Origin: Bigelowiella natans CCMP2755 | Taxonomy: Eukaryota; Cercozoa; Chlorarachniophyceae | NCBI GenBank assembly: GCA_000320545.1 | Contig: ADNK01000140.1 | Coordinates: 126,001 to 190,000, forward strand | Direction: 5' to 3' | DNA: 64,000 nucleotides | In this document: one piece after another, positions 10,841 to 22,939 of the stretch | How the letters are laid out: every line of letters starts with the position of its first letter | Numbering within the stretch: position 1 is the stretch's first letter | Translations under genes and position numbers: made by a program | The notes under the pieces: model-generated | The model's database searches: none | Told to the model about the DNA's origin: nothing | Seen by the model: only the letters and a program-made list of their open reading frames with translations

Positions 10841-13375
10841 TTTGGATTCTTCGATCGTTGGATTCGATCGTTGGATTGTTCCTACTCGCTTCGATCGAGC
10901 TTTCCAACACTCAGAAATGCGGTGTGAATTTACTCATGTGACAACCAAATTTACATGCAGCACAGAAATAAATCGACGGCGTTCTTCCTTCGAGCAGAAT
11001 CAGAATGGGAAGGCTCTCAGAAATATCTAGGTTAGATTTAGATTGCAAAAATGTGGCAAAATTCCTTTGAGAAGAAGGCGTTAGTGTTGCAACGAGCAAC
11101 CGGCAACAACAAACCGCAACAACGACAACAAGAAGCAGTTTCTCGAGCTTTGAGGCATTTCTTTGTCGCTATCATTTTTAGCCATGCATTCATCGTGTCA
11201 ATTTTTTGCAGGGATTTGTCGTTGTGTGTGCCTTCTCAGCCATGTCTTCACATGACAAGCTCTGCCTTGCTTTGGGGGCCAGATCTGGTTGTTCCTTCGA
11301 CTGACAAAGAAATCGACAGGGCTTTCCGTCGAACCATTGTCCTGCTTGACAATTTTGCTGCTGTTCGCCATTCCAATTCCTAGTGTCAGTTGCAACCTGG
11401 TCACACTTCAACTGCACCAACAAACAACATCCATGCCAGCATGGCAACTTCATCCTTCGTGCGGCTCCGGCGCTTCAGATGGGTTGTCAACTGGTTTTTC
11501 ATGTCTCATCACCAACAGGGTGCTGACAAGTCCTTGCAACGAGTGTTGTTGAGGCTCTGCTGCACGCAAACGCCTGTCTCCCATGTGGTTCTGGCGCACG
11601 TGGATTTGATCAACGCTTTGTTCATTCTTCATTGTTCATTGTCAGGATTTCCTGGAGGATTTCCGAACTTTCTTCTTGGACTCTTTCATTCATGAAACGC
11701 AAAAAAGCAGAAATGGAAGTGCAATTCGCTCCGTCCAGGACGACCCCGGACAAAGCTGCCACACTGGCACACGTCACGCTGGCACGTGCACGCATGTGAG
11801 CCAACCCTGCTGGCTGTGATGGTCTGCAGCACGTGGACGCGCGCGCGCCCGTTGGAAAAGGATTGGCCGTCAGCTCGGTGTTTGTTGTCACGCGTGCTTC
11901 AATTGACCCCTGTTTGTTCCGACGAATCGATTGCGCGTGCGTGTTTTTTGCCCCTTCTTGTTCTGGCCTTCCCGCTCGACCAATTGTGAACAGCACGTGC
12001 AACGCAAGCACAAACAACGCACTGAGTGAACAAAGCGCTCGATGTCATCAGAGGAAAAGAAAGTGGAACGAACGAGACGGAAGCCACTTGTCAAAGTGAA
12101 GTGCGAGCTGGGTGCGCCGTGGCAATGCACGGTGAAATCAGCTGCACGCATTCCTGCCCATCAACCGACACGTGCGATGAAGGTTGGCATCAACGATGTT
12201 GCGCACTTTTGCCCAGAACGCGGGATTTGACAAAGCCCATTGCGATTGCAAAAGTTCAGAGGTCCAGAGCTGGAGAGGTGAGTCTGAGTCACAACTGGAA
12301 AGGAAGGACAGTTTTTCTGGGGTGTCCGGGATTGGACAAACCACCGGCTGCTGTCCGGCGTTTGAGCAAGAAGTGCTTCAAGACCGCCCACGTCCAGACG
12401 TCCTCGCACCCCACGTTCCTTTTGAGGAATGGACAGGAGGAGCTTGAGGTGCAGAACAGGTGCGAAACACCCGCACGTTGGTGTGGGTGACAGGGTGTGT
12501 GTGACCCCACGGATCCGGATGGATTCTGGGCGGACGACGGGGGTCATGGTCGGGAGTGTGCGGACCCCGCGGTGACCTGGTGGATGGTCAAAATCATCGG
12601 GTCCGGATGAGGTGCTTGCGACTGGGGGAGGTGTCATGCGTGAGGCAACAGCCATGGCCAAATCCCTTGCAGCATGCCAGCGTGCTGCTGGCATGGTTGA
12701 GTCGCGCGCACTTCGGGAGGCGACGACAAGGATTCAACAAGTCGCCTCCGAGGAACGCAGTGGGATCAATCAGGTCAGATTTGGCACGCAGCTAGACAGT
12801 TGTCGCACCAACACGAATGGCTGCCATTGCGTGCGCATTGTTTTGCAGGTGCTGAAACGTTCAACGGCTGTCAACATGCACCAACCATTTTGCCATCGGC
12901 AGCCATCGCATTGCCACGCAGCTCAAAATTGCAAAAATCCGCAACGTGAAAATTTGCCCACTGACGATGCACTGCTGCTGAGCGAAATTGCTAGAATGAC
13001 ATGGCAAAAATCATGGGCACAGCACGTGTCTTTCATCCAAATGATTTGCATCTTTGTCAAAACGACATCGCGTTTGCTCTCCACCTGCTGCATCAGGATG
13101 ACCATTGAAAATTTTTGATCACTTCGTTGCATCTGTCTGATTGCATGCACGTTTGATCACACATCAATGGACATGCTAGCATGGGTGTCCAAGTGTGTCA
13201 CATTGATGGAGAAACAATCTTCTCGCGAGAGGCAGAAAGCAAAAGAAATTCACAGCAGGACAAAACGTGAACGAAAATTCCCAAGTTGCAAAGTTGTGCA
13301 ATTTCAAACTCACATAGCTCCATGGCCATGTGATGTAGATGTGCGTCTTGCATGACTCCATCATCACCACTGTTT
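10841..13375. repeat. Long intergenic island 2 (tandem gap)
   Basis: About 2.5 kb lie between the 5' end of the VIT/VWA gene and the 3' end of the next minus-strand gene. It is the only gap between same-strand neighbours. The composition is island-like: many ACGTG, GCATGC and GCTAGC words, high CpG and CACGTG near 11780-12000. The shared island motif sits at about 13105-13140 (TTGAAAA, then CTTCGTTGCATCTGTCTG). Long open frames occur on both strands (for example 11051-11383 + and 12161-12694 -) but none shows a domain, and they overlap one another. A plus-strand gene missed in the left part is possible. Confidence 0.5.
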
Positions 13376-16300
13376 TTATGAACAAATCTTTTGGTCTGGA
13401 TCATCATATTTTCCCGCTTTGTCTTGGACGGAGGGCCTCCTTTCATCGTTAACTTTGTTTTCATCTTTTACAGCATCATTTTTTTTGCTGAATCTCTTTC
13501 TCAGCATTTGTTCGATTGCTGGCCAAAGGCCTATTGCGGACCCCACTGAAAGCAAAAGTTTGAGCAGCCAATGATTTTGCCACTGTCAACAAAATAGGGT
13601 GAATACATTGCATAGTTCTAGTACTTCTATGTTATTTTGAAGCTTCAAATGGTCATTAAACGCTTCAAATTGCGTAAATTATAATGAGCAACAATGTGCT
13701 GTGGTGGGCATAATGCCTGACTTTCGAAATTGTAAATTTTATGATTTTTTTTTAATGTTTCTTTGCTGTGAAATTGATTTTACATTTAAAGCAATTTCTT
13801 ACCTTTTCGACAATAGAGCTCAAAGTCCATGGCTTGTGTATTCGTTTATCTTCCACTTCTAACAATAGCTTGAGACAATCCCGCACTTTATGGAGTTCTG
13901 GGAGAGGATTTGAATTGGAATTCGAGGTGCATCCAGTGCAATAGCGAGAGGCCTCGTATACTCGTTTCACAACAACCCCGTTTTCAATTGGAAAGTCGGG
14001 GTAATTCCAGATCGGTTTAGCTCCTTCATTCTCCAAACAATTATTGCATTCCCCGATGTAACCCTGAAAACAATAAAGGTGTAATGGATGTGATGCCTGT
14101 TGTTGATGGCATTGGTAATGGTGGCGGTTGTGACAATTGTGATTGTTTGGATGTGCTTACAACCTTCAATCGTAGCAGCAGTTGGTAGTAGAAATTATGC
14201 AGGCCCTCATTATCTGCATCATGACATAGCCAAGAGCGAGCTGCTTCAAGCTCGGCTTTAATGTCATACCATGGGATATTGTTACTTTTGGCACAGATAT
14301 CACTACTGCACCACTCGCTACCACCATTGATGTTTTCGTAAATTTCATTGTCGTCATTCTCAGGAGACTTAAATTTAATGTCATCACTCACATCTCCTTC
14401 CTCGACTTCCTTTTCCTCTTCTTCACCTTGCTCTCCTCCATTCCATCCCCCCCTCATTTCGTCTTTTTCATCTTTTTTGTTGTCATCCCCTTCCCATTTT
14501 ATTGTTCTCCATTCTTCTTCCTCACCCATTAATGACTCCGTTTCACTTGCTAAACTAATAGGCATAAGAGTACGACGTAGCCACTGTAGGGCCTCGCCAT
14601 TTCTCGGGTTTCTAAATGCCGTATGCGTGGTTGGTGTCAAATGTTCATTCATCAGCGTGTCGTGCATCCCAAATAGAAAATCATTGAACTCTTTCTCCTT
14701 TTTGCGCAATGTATCAATTGCAATGTGCAATTCGTCATGTTCTTTCCCAGTATCGTCGTTGCGTACAGTGTTTGCCAATCCAAGAACCTGCGTTTCCGCT
14801 TCACGAATCTGATTAAGGTGCCCGATGTACCATTTGCAGTACCACTCCTTTTGGTACAAAGGATTTTTGCTAAGAGCATTCATCACTAGATTCATGGCGT
14901 CCACGCGCCACTCTTTCACAAAGGTTTCAATCTGCTCGTCGGGCATCTGTAGGAACTTTTGTTGCAGCATTTGGGACGTCAGATAACGATGCAAAAACAT
15001 GTCAAATACAAGGTGATGCATACCGTCACCGTCAAGAACCATATCATCAAATGCCTGGCCCACTCTTCTCTCTTTTACGGCAACATGTACTGGTAGTAGG
15101 TCTCTCCACAAGATATCCCATTTTCGTTGGGACATTAGTGAAAGCACATTCTCCTTTTTCCAAGGATCAGAATTCATGGGCACCATATAGTCACGATCAG
15201 ATTTTATATTCATCCGGTCGATCACAGTTCCTAACTGTGTCAAGATTCGAAAATCTGCAGCACATCCGTTGTGAGTTTCTATGGCTACATGTCTATTTTC
15301 TCTAGGAGCTAATCGCCAGTCTTGAGGATACGTGCATCGTCGATCTGAATGTTTTTGCACTATATGTACAAAACAAACGTTACGTGTCCAATAATCCTTA
15401 TATGAGTCAACCATCTCACACCCAACATTACATGGGCCGGTGTCGCCATCTTGTTTGCCAAAAAAATCGAGAATGGCTCCAGCTCCCATAGTCTGGACTC
15501 TATCACTAATTGCTGTGATTTTCTTCTTTATGAGCTTATTTGATTCTGCTATTGAATGTGCGCAGTCACTAACCTTTCGACCAAAAAAAAAATTCATCAT
15601 GTGTACATACAATCGAGGTTATCAAAACAGTTATAAATTTTAATTATTTTTTTATTGAATCACACAACTTGTGCAATTTCACAACGCGCATTTAGTTACC
15701 AGTTTGCTTGGTTGGAAGTGACTGCGTTTGAGTCCTCGTGCTTCCCACTCCTTTTTGAAACCTTTCTCAAGATCTTTGCCTTCCTTCTTAGTGTGCTTCC
15801 CCCTGTTCTTCTCCTCTCTGATTTTATGAGCATGATCTAGAGCCTTTACGCGGGTAAGCTTCTTTTCTCTTTCAATGCGTTGCATGATCGGCTGGAAATA
15901 GTGGACAGCATCTTTTAGATGCCCATTTGAACGCAGCAGATCTATTTCTACATCGATGGAGGATTCCTTTAATCCCTGTTCTCTTCTCTTCCTATGGAAA
16001 ACTTCAGTTTGTTGAGCGAAACTGCTATCTTTGTATGCAGCTGCAGGCTCTGTGATGACAAGCCGCATGAATTTGATTTGTTCCACCTCCTCTCTGTTCA
16101 TCGGAGCAACGCATTTCCCGTTTGGCCAGGAATCTGCGCAATTCTTTGAGCTTTGGATCACGCCAAAACGACCTTGGCCATCCTTGCAAGTTGGGTCCGG
16201 GATACCGTCTGCATCACAGTCCCTGCATTCGAACAGCTTTGGTAAGTGCATGTTGATTCAAACAACGCTCTTGGAACATCAAACATGGGGTGAAATTTGT

Positions 16301-16424
16301 CTATGAATGCTTGGCACCTTATTTCGAAGTCAGCTCCTTCGTGTGAGCACCATCCATTAGCTACCTTACATGTCTTTGCTAGCAGTGCAACTGGAAGGAT
16401 TGCGACGAGGATTAACCTTGCCAT
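13376..16424 (-). CDS. Type I membrane protein with Cys-rich luminal domain, unknown family
   Basis: I do not recognise this family. The start at 16424 opens a signal peptide (MARLILVAILPVALLAKTC). A Cys-bearing luminal part follows, then a basic Lys/Glu-rich stretch. The frame ending at 15679 is better read as splicing at a GTAACT donor (about 15700) to an acceptor near 15572, joining QPSKL to VSDCAHS. A long exon to about 14160 has more cysteines and an acidic Glu-rich run. After the exon with ECNNCLENEG, a final exon (about 13590-13376) adds a hydrophobic span (WLLKLLLSVGSAIGLWPAI) and a basic/polar tail ending in TAA. The near-C-terminal membrane span makes it type I, with about 850-900 residues. 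A frame change at about 16215-16255 needs a roughly 41-nt intron or an indel. Confidence 0.6.
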
Positions 16425-17212
16425 GGTGTTCAGACCTTTCGTGTGAATTCCCCCAAGATGTGTAACATCGCAGCTGATATCCTGTTATCTAGTCTGTCTT
16501 AGAAGTGATGCACAAAAGAGGAATATCTGACGTTAAAGAGATATGCAACAAGAATTTGATTACAATACGTGAAGAACAACTGCAATTCCCTGCATACCTT
16601 GCTGTTCAACAATAATGGTCCACTCTTCTCGTACAGACTCTCTCTCTCTCTCTTTCATTTATTCTCTGGAAATCCTAGGAAATCCTGTTAGATCTAGATA
16701 TCTGTTATTATTTCCAGGAAATCTCTGTTAGCTTTTTGCCCAAACAACATCATCGATCATTTTTTAGGCAAATTTGCCTGAAATCACGCTACCTGTCAAT
16801 CAAACGAAGAGAAGGAGCTTTTCCTGTGGTCGGTTGCTTTTGACGCTGATGTAGCAAATATTCGAGAGACAAGAAGAATAAGGTAGACTCTTATGTAAAA
16901 TGGCCTGGGTAGAGCAGACACCATCAGCAATCCCTCCATTTATGCAAGATTTGTTTATTTGGCATCATTGTTCCGGCAAGGAGTAAATGTACCGGTAGGC
17001 ATCGATCTCTACATAGCAGATCATGTGCATGAAAAGCCGTGCTGCAGAAGCCGTGCTGGATATCTTTTTCGGAAATCAATTTCAAGATCCGAGAAGCCTT
17101 AATCTGCGCTAGCAGGTAGGGTGCACGTAGAAGGCATTGTGCTGCTGCAGTTTACCTCATCTCCGGAAGGTGAATTTTGCAATTGTAGGTCGAAGCATCT
17201 GAAGAGACCACG
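16425..17212. other. Divergent intergenic region
   Basis: This is probably a shared promoter region for the two divergent genes. It holds a short CT run near 16640 and the near-repeated phrase GGAAATCCTAGGAAATCCTGT near 16666. No palindrome island is present. A possible 5' exon with an acceptor at about 17189 may precede the SAM-domain gene. Confidence 0.4.
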
Positions 17213-19224
17213 ATGTTCAATGAAGGCAACAACAACAACGATGACAGTCCCACATTGCTCTCCAAATCATCATTTTTTGAATCCAACACAGTCAAGGCTG
17301 TCGAAATCATCCACAATAGCTCAAATGTGAAAAACGATGGCATGGTCCAATGTAAGAAAAGCCCCCCCGGTTTCCTTTCGGATGTTACAATATTCCTACA
17401 GCAACTCGACCTTGGACATCACGCGGAGAATCTTAAGAAAATAGGCTACTCTACAATGGTCAGTTTGAAGAGTCTCACGATACGACAATTGCTGGGTTGG
17501 GACTGGTAAGAATGAAGGAGTATGAGACTTTACAATATCCGCTCAATCCTGATTCCATAAGCCATTGTAGGTGCTACGCAGAGGCCCATCGTCTCCTTGC
17601 CGCCATCAGGGCGTATATACACAGTACTTTAATCCAGAAAATACTACGGAACCAATTTTCGATATGAAGGAGTTACCCATGTTTCTTTTGCAGATCACGA
17701 TGAGAAGGATGGAAGTGGAAGTCCCAGCGGGGGAAATCCAAGTTCTCATCGAAATATACGAAATGATGGTGATGAACCAAACAATACTCGCAGCGACAAC
17801 AAAAGAAAAAGAGCTGCTTCTACATATCCCCCTCGAATCCAGGAAACAAACTCTCAAAATTCTTCACCTCCTATAGTAACTTTTCATTCCGAAAAATCAA
17901 TTTCGTCTTCTATTGGGCAGGAAATGAAGAATGTAGAGGCGACGAGGGCGGATGTTACTAAAAAGAGAAAACTAGAAGATGAAAGAGACTTTGAGTCACA
18001 AGAATTATTAGAATCGAGACATAAACAGATAAATTATGAAGTTCACATTAGCAAAACAAATCAAACGAATTCAAACAGCAACACCAATTGCTCCTTATCC
18101 TCCGCCTCAAAGCCCAGTGAAAGTAGTAGCAGTACACGGAATGACGAAATAGGGCGAACTTTCCATGGCCACAATGAAAGAAAAAGACTAGAGTGAGTAT
18201 TTGTAATATGTATGTGTACGTAATACCGTCGTACATTCTTTTCTTGCTTTCACTGTTCAATCTGTCCAAATGAAGTAAATACCATCATATAGAAATGAGA
18301 TGACATAGTAGAGTCTTTGTTTAGGACGACTGAGAATTATTCTTTACTTTTCTTATTGTGCCTATGATTTGCTGTTATTTCGTCGGTGTGATGATTACTA
18401 AAAACTTGTTCTATTGCTAGATATGCTCTGGACGTACTAGGGGCGAATACGATTAAGGCAATTCTCAAAGTTCACGTGGCATCAGGCAGTGAGGGAGTGA
18501 GAAAAGTATTTTTAACATTTAGTCATCAGTATTTCCTTTTCCTTCTTCCGATGAGCATCATCCTACACTCCTACTGACAGCAACGCAAGATTTGCTAGAT
18601 TGCTAATTGTATGCGTCATCATCGTTATCATTATCGTTGCCATCGCTGTCATCATTATTATCATTTATATTGTATTAGGTAGCAGCTGTTCTGACACCTG
18701 AGCTTGCTCCTGCTGTTTCAGAACCTTTAGCTCTTTGTTTTCGATGTGGAAATCGGTGGGTCAAGCTAACTAATTATGACAAGAAGACAAAAACATAGTC
18801 AAGAATCTTGATCTGCTCGGTCAATACTTCTCCGAGTAATACGGATGATTCTCTCAGTATTGCTTGACATATCACATGTTTACACCAGGTTCGATCCGCA
18901 GTACAAATCTAAATGTGTTATGCCACACCCTACTGAAGCGGTATTAAAGTAGGAAGAGATAAAGAATTATTTCCAGAATCCTTTTTCCTCTCACTATACC
19001 GCATTTTTTGGTCTAATTACAGGTTGAATATGAAGAAGTAGATATTACATTAGGTAATGAGATCAACAAATTTTCTTTTTTAAGCTGCCTCTATACTAGA
19101 AGTTATCCCAACAAAGAAGTATGTGAAGAAGTATGTGACATGATATACAGGAGACAAACGCTTCGACTTCAAATGTAGTCTCTGTTCAAAGAGTTGGCAA
19201 TCTGCAAGGTGTCGATCAGCATGA
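17213..19224 (+). CDS. SAM-like domain protein with C-terminal Cys clusters
   Basis: Eight exons can be joined. Residues about 52-110 look like a SAM domain (FLQQLDLGHHAENLKKIG, ending in AEAHRLLAAIR), usually a protein-protein or RNA-binding module. The middle is low-complexity and basic (NKRKRAAS, KKRKLEDERD), which suggests a nuclear protein. The C-terminal exons (about 18421-19224) encode a folded part with CFRCGNRFDP, a further Cys and His, then FKCSLCSKSWQSARC, which looks like a zinc-binding site built from two CxxC knuckles. The stop is TGA at 19222-19224. The start at 17213 is the first ATG after a likely 5' acceptor. Family assignment is uncertain; the SAM call is by pattern only. 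Confidence 0.6.
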
Positions 19225-20683
19225 CCGTTTTCTGTTCTTGTTTCTCGTTTTCAAACCTTCCTTGAAAATACATCTTCATTTCTAGTTTTTCATCCTGGTG
19301 TGCACATGCTAAGAATATTTTGTACTTCAATGCATATAACCCAGCAATCAGTATAGAGAACAAATTACTTCCAATGAAGAGTCTGTATGTTGGAGGGGAG
19401 CTCATGATCCGTACGATGAAGAGGTATTGCACGTGTTATTAATTAAAAATGAGTACAAAATAAAAATGAGTGCGATAATGCACGTAAAAACAATAGCATT
19501 ATTGAGTAAATATCTCCAACTCCGCCGAACTAGTGCTACCATGCATACATTCAGGTTCGCCAGAGGGAGGGTTGGGGAGATCCCTTAATCTTGGGTGAAG
19601 ATGCGACGAACTATGTAGAACTATTAAAGAAATCAAAGGTAGGATGACAAAAATAACTTGTTGATTCAGCTGATACCAGTACATAACAGGAAAAGGCAGC
19701 AGGCGTCGGTCAAGTGGCATTTGATGTCAAGCAGCCCGAATACAGGTCACGAATTTGAAATATAGATGTACATTGCGTACGAGTCATGACTGTCATGACT
19801 TATTCTACGAGCGAAGCAGCAGTGAAAATCTGTGCTGATTAAGAGCTTTGGACGTACATTACGATGTAACACCTTCTTATTTTACTTGCAAGTATTTAAT
19901 AAATTGGCCAATTTCATAGTTACTCTGGGCTTGTGTGTGCATTGCTGTGCTACTCACATTTCTAGCGTTGTCTGCATGTATGTAGACGACGCTTTGCAAT
20001 AGCTCCATATATTAGGACATCACGACTGTTACGTTGAAAAACACAATAATTTCATTGCATCTGTCTATTTCACATTTGTTATGTCGTGGTGCATTGCATA
20101 TACCATCGCACGTTGTGCTTAATTGGCTTGCGTGTTCCCTGCTAGCAACTGCAACGCTACACTAGGATGACAATTCCAAAATTTTGACACATTCATTACA
20201 TCTGTCTCTAGGTCGATCTGCACTATAGTGCAAACGCTGTGCGCATGCATAGCACACAAGCGTGACGTTCTTCTAGTCTTGTTGCTGCCATTTACATTTG
20301 TAATTTGTCTTTGTACAGTTCATTAGCACAGTCATGCGCGCGAAATTGGCATTGCACCATGAATTTAAATGTGTGTCAAGTCATGACCTGCACATGCGCG
20401 TGTACACATGCATGCACAAAAGCACACATTGTGTGACTATGTGAATGTGTGTGCATTGTTGTTGTTCTTGATGTTTTTGCTGTTGCTGTACGTTGTTGTT
20501 GTCATTGATGATGATGATGAGGAAGATGTAACGTGTGCGGCGCGTGTGCAGAGACTTGCAGCTTGATTCAGGACTGCTGCTGTGCAATTTATAAAGTTCA
20601 GAGTTCGTTCTCAGGAAACAAAAAAAATGTTTGCTTAAGAATATTGTAATATTACAAGAAAGTGTGCGCGTGTGTAAAAGAAT
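19225..20683. repeat. Convergent intergenic island 3
   Basis: The right half (about 19920-20600) is island DNA with GCATGC/ACATGC words, TG/CA-rich stretches and two copies of the shared motif. One copy is at about 20034-20070 (TTGAAAA, then TTTCATTGCATCTGTCT) and the other at about 20173-20210 (CATTCATTACATCTGTCTC). The left half (19225-19720) has three short minus-strand frames with a hydrophobic stretch each, including a 46-codon one near 19380-19540. They could be exons of a small membrane protein, but I found no consistent splicing and do not call a gene. Confidence 0.5.
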
Positions 20684-21268
20684 TTAATGCTGCTTGGTCG
20701 CCATGGTAGAGGCTAGGGCAAGTATTCCTAATTTCATAGCATCGCCGAACTCTGCCATATCAAGGGTGCCGTTTTTATCAGCGTCCACCATCTTCATGAC
20801 CTCATCAGTGGCGGTTCTCTTCTCTTCATCTGTGAATTTTTCCCCCAGTTTTGCCATTGCAGCCATCACCTGAGACATATGATAATCCGTGTAACGGGTA
20901 TTTGTGTTTTAAAATGATGGTATGGTAAGCAGCGAAACAAAGCTTCACGAGACTAGAGCACCTTTTCAACAATTGGAGTCAATTCCTTCTTATCTATAGC
21001 CCCTGATTTATCAACATCAGCATCTGCGAAACCTGCCTTGACTTCTTTCTCAAAATCCTCTTTGCTTATCCCAAATATCTTTAAAGCACTCTGGAACTTT
21101 TCACCTACATGATACAAAGGGAAGGGGGGAAAAGTAAGCAAGGAATTAATAGATTTGTGGATACGTAGCACATTCTTTTCTGGCAAACCCAGAATGAAGA
21201 CTCAAACATGGCCGTAGGGAGTGTGGTCATCAAAAGAGGCACTCATCACGACCTGCGGACTCCGACAT
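20684..21268 (-). CDS. Two-EF-hand calcium-binding protein, parvalbumin-like size
   Basis: Three exons (21268-21253, 21104-20962, 20869-20684) give about 114 residues beginning MSESAGEKF. There are two canonical EF-hand loops: DADVDKSGAIDKKEL in exon 2 and VDADKNGTLDMAEF in exon 3. Both have Asp/Ser/Asp-type ligands at positions 1, 3 and 5 and Glu at 12, so both should bind calcium. The length and a helix pair ahead of the loops recall parvalbumin, but calmodulin-like small proteins are equally possible. The frame is kept across both introns (phase 1, then 0). It is likely a cytosolic calcium buffer or sensor. Confidence 0.8.
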
Positions 21269-21384
21269 TTTCGTGTCTGATTTTGTTGCATCGGAAGAAG
21301 CACATTTCCGGGATTGATTTCGAGGCTGCGTCTTGAACCCTGACATGTCGCACAGGGATATTGTACGATGATACTCGTACTGCT

Positions 21385-21391
21385 CAACAAC

Positions 21392-21424
<33 letters not shown>

Positions 21425-21430
21425 GACAAC
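21385..21430. repeat. (CAA)n repeat in bidirectional promoter
   Basis: A CAA run with CGA interruptions lies between the EF-hand and peptide deformylase genes. On the minus strand it would read as poly-Val or poly-Leu and is unlikely to be coding. Confidence 0.85.
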
Positions 21431-21593
21431 CATAATCCACACAACCCACAACGCCAGACGACGACGACACCACCCGAAACTGGAGTAGGTCGAGCCATGC
21501 GACGCACATTCGGTTGAGGAGAGCGCACTCAGTTTCTTATTTTCCAGCTATGACGCACTATTACGAATCATAGGTCGAATATGGGGGTCGTTG

Positions 21594-22939
21594 ATGGGAA
21601 CCAAGCCTCCAGAATCGCCAGTCATACCTACCAAACCGCAGGTGCCATATGAACGTAACGAAACAGATCTTGAGGATTTTTTAATGTGCTTCTATGATCT
21701 CGACACTTTCAACAAGCAGAATTTGGTTGGGTCGACTGTTTCACTGTGTTTGCATTCGATTGCTATTTTCAGTAATTGCCTGGGAGAGTAATTGTCGCCC
21801 ATTCATTCAAGATAATTACTGTAGTATGGCAATCATCAAGCTTATCGAACGATAATCTGTGTTGATGTTTCAGGCAACTCCAGCGCAGTCCTCTGCTTTC
21901 AAGGCCTCTAGAAGTATCCCCCGAAACTCAGGTGACTCCTTTTAAATGGTAGTCGATTCTCCTATCTCATAGAGTCTACTCAGTTCTACGGACACGTGCG
22001 GTTTCCGTGACAAGTTTTGACCTACCACATATCCAAAAATTATTTCAAGACCTAAAGAGGATAGCGGTGAGCTATTCTTTGAAATGGCCTTGCAACCAAT
22101 CAATTGACAAAAGATGAATGCGCATTTTTATTCTTGAAACTTATTCCAGAAACGGGAGAATCTTCTATCTCTCGCAGCTCCACAAGTAGGTCTTTCATTC
22201 CGAGTATTTGTCTTGGATCTTTCAAATAAGCCCAAAGGTGTAAAACATTCAATGTGTTTTGCGAGTCATGTTTGAATTTCCTCTGCTTTACTAAGACGGC
22301 GAATTGAGCATTATCGTGAATCCTGAAGTTCTTGAGCAAAGCAAATTGAGAGTGGCGGCAGATGAGTTTTGCTGCAGCTTGCCAGGGTGCGTTCGGTTTG
22401 TGTCGAGAAAGACATATACTTTAACTATATGGTTCATTAATATAGATAACATCAGTGGGTTGGTTGTCTGCTAGGTTCACAGTGAGTGTTCCACGTCCTC
22501 AGGAGATCGAGGTTTCTTACCAGACCGAGGTACAAAAATAAAATGAATATAATTTCGTATTTCTTACCAATTTTGCAACCTCTCTCAGCAAGGGGAACAC
22601 GTGGAGACCAGTTTAAAAGGATTGATGGCTCGTTGTTTTTTGGTGAGTTAGATTGTACTTACAGCGTCACAACCAATATACATAACTCTTTCATTTCAGC
22701 ATGAGCTTGATCACCTTGAAGGAAAGATGCATACTGACTACGCGAAATCGCCTTATGATATCTCTGAGCGAAGGAATTTGGTAACAATTTTTGTTTATAG
22801 CAAATTGTCATTGAAAAGGCATATTTTTCACCTTATATTTCAGGATTTGATCAGTGAAGAAGGCCTTGTCACTCTTCTTAAGCAACAGCAACGGATTTTA
22901 ATAAAGGAGAGAAAGTTGCAAAAGAAGCTTAAACGATGA
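21594..22939 (+). CDS. Peptide deformylase, divergent motifs I and II
   Basis: Peptide deformylase removes the formyl group from nascent organellar proteins. Exons joined in phase give LRTRAVSVTSFD, then LFQDLKRIA, then LSLAAPQVGLSFRVFVLDLS, IIVNPEVLEQSKLRV, ADEFCCSLPG, VSVPRPQEIEVSY, GLMARCFL and HELDHLEGK. The zinc ligands are present: Cys of motif II and both His of motif III (HELDH, with the catalytic Glu). Motif I keeps AAPQ but has LLSL where GVGL is usual, and motif II is EFCCS instead of EGCLS. A hydrophilic C-terminal tail ends in KERKLQKKLKR. The N-terminal part (MGTKPPESP) is not an obvious organelle leader, so the compartment is unclear. The open minus frame at 22100-22375 is a shadow of these exons. 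Confidence 0.85.

Noticed and set aside
11051-12694. Several long open frames on both strands in the island at 10841-13375
   Set aside because: They overlap each other, show no domain or splice context, and lie in CpG-rich DNA where stops are rarer by chance.
19169-19720. Three short minus-strand hydrophobic frames that might form one small membrane protein
   Set aside because: No splice pattern keeps them in phase, and there is no family match. A gene here would also break the strand pattern, but that was not the reason for rejection.
22100-22375. Minus-strand frame that reads like a helical protein
   Set aside because: It is the exact complement of peptide deformylase exons (AAPQVGLSFRVFVLDL and NPEVLEQSKL), which have family support on the plus strand.
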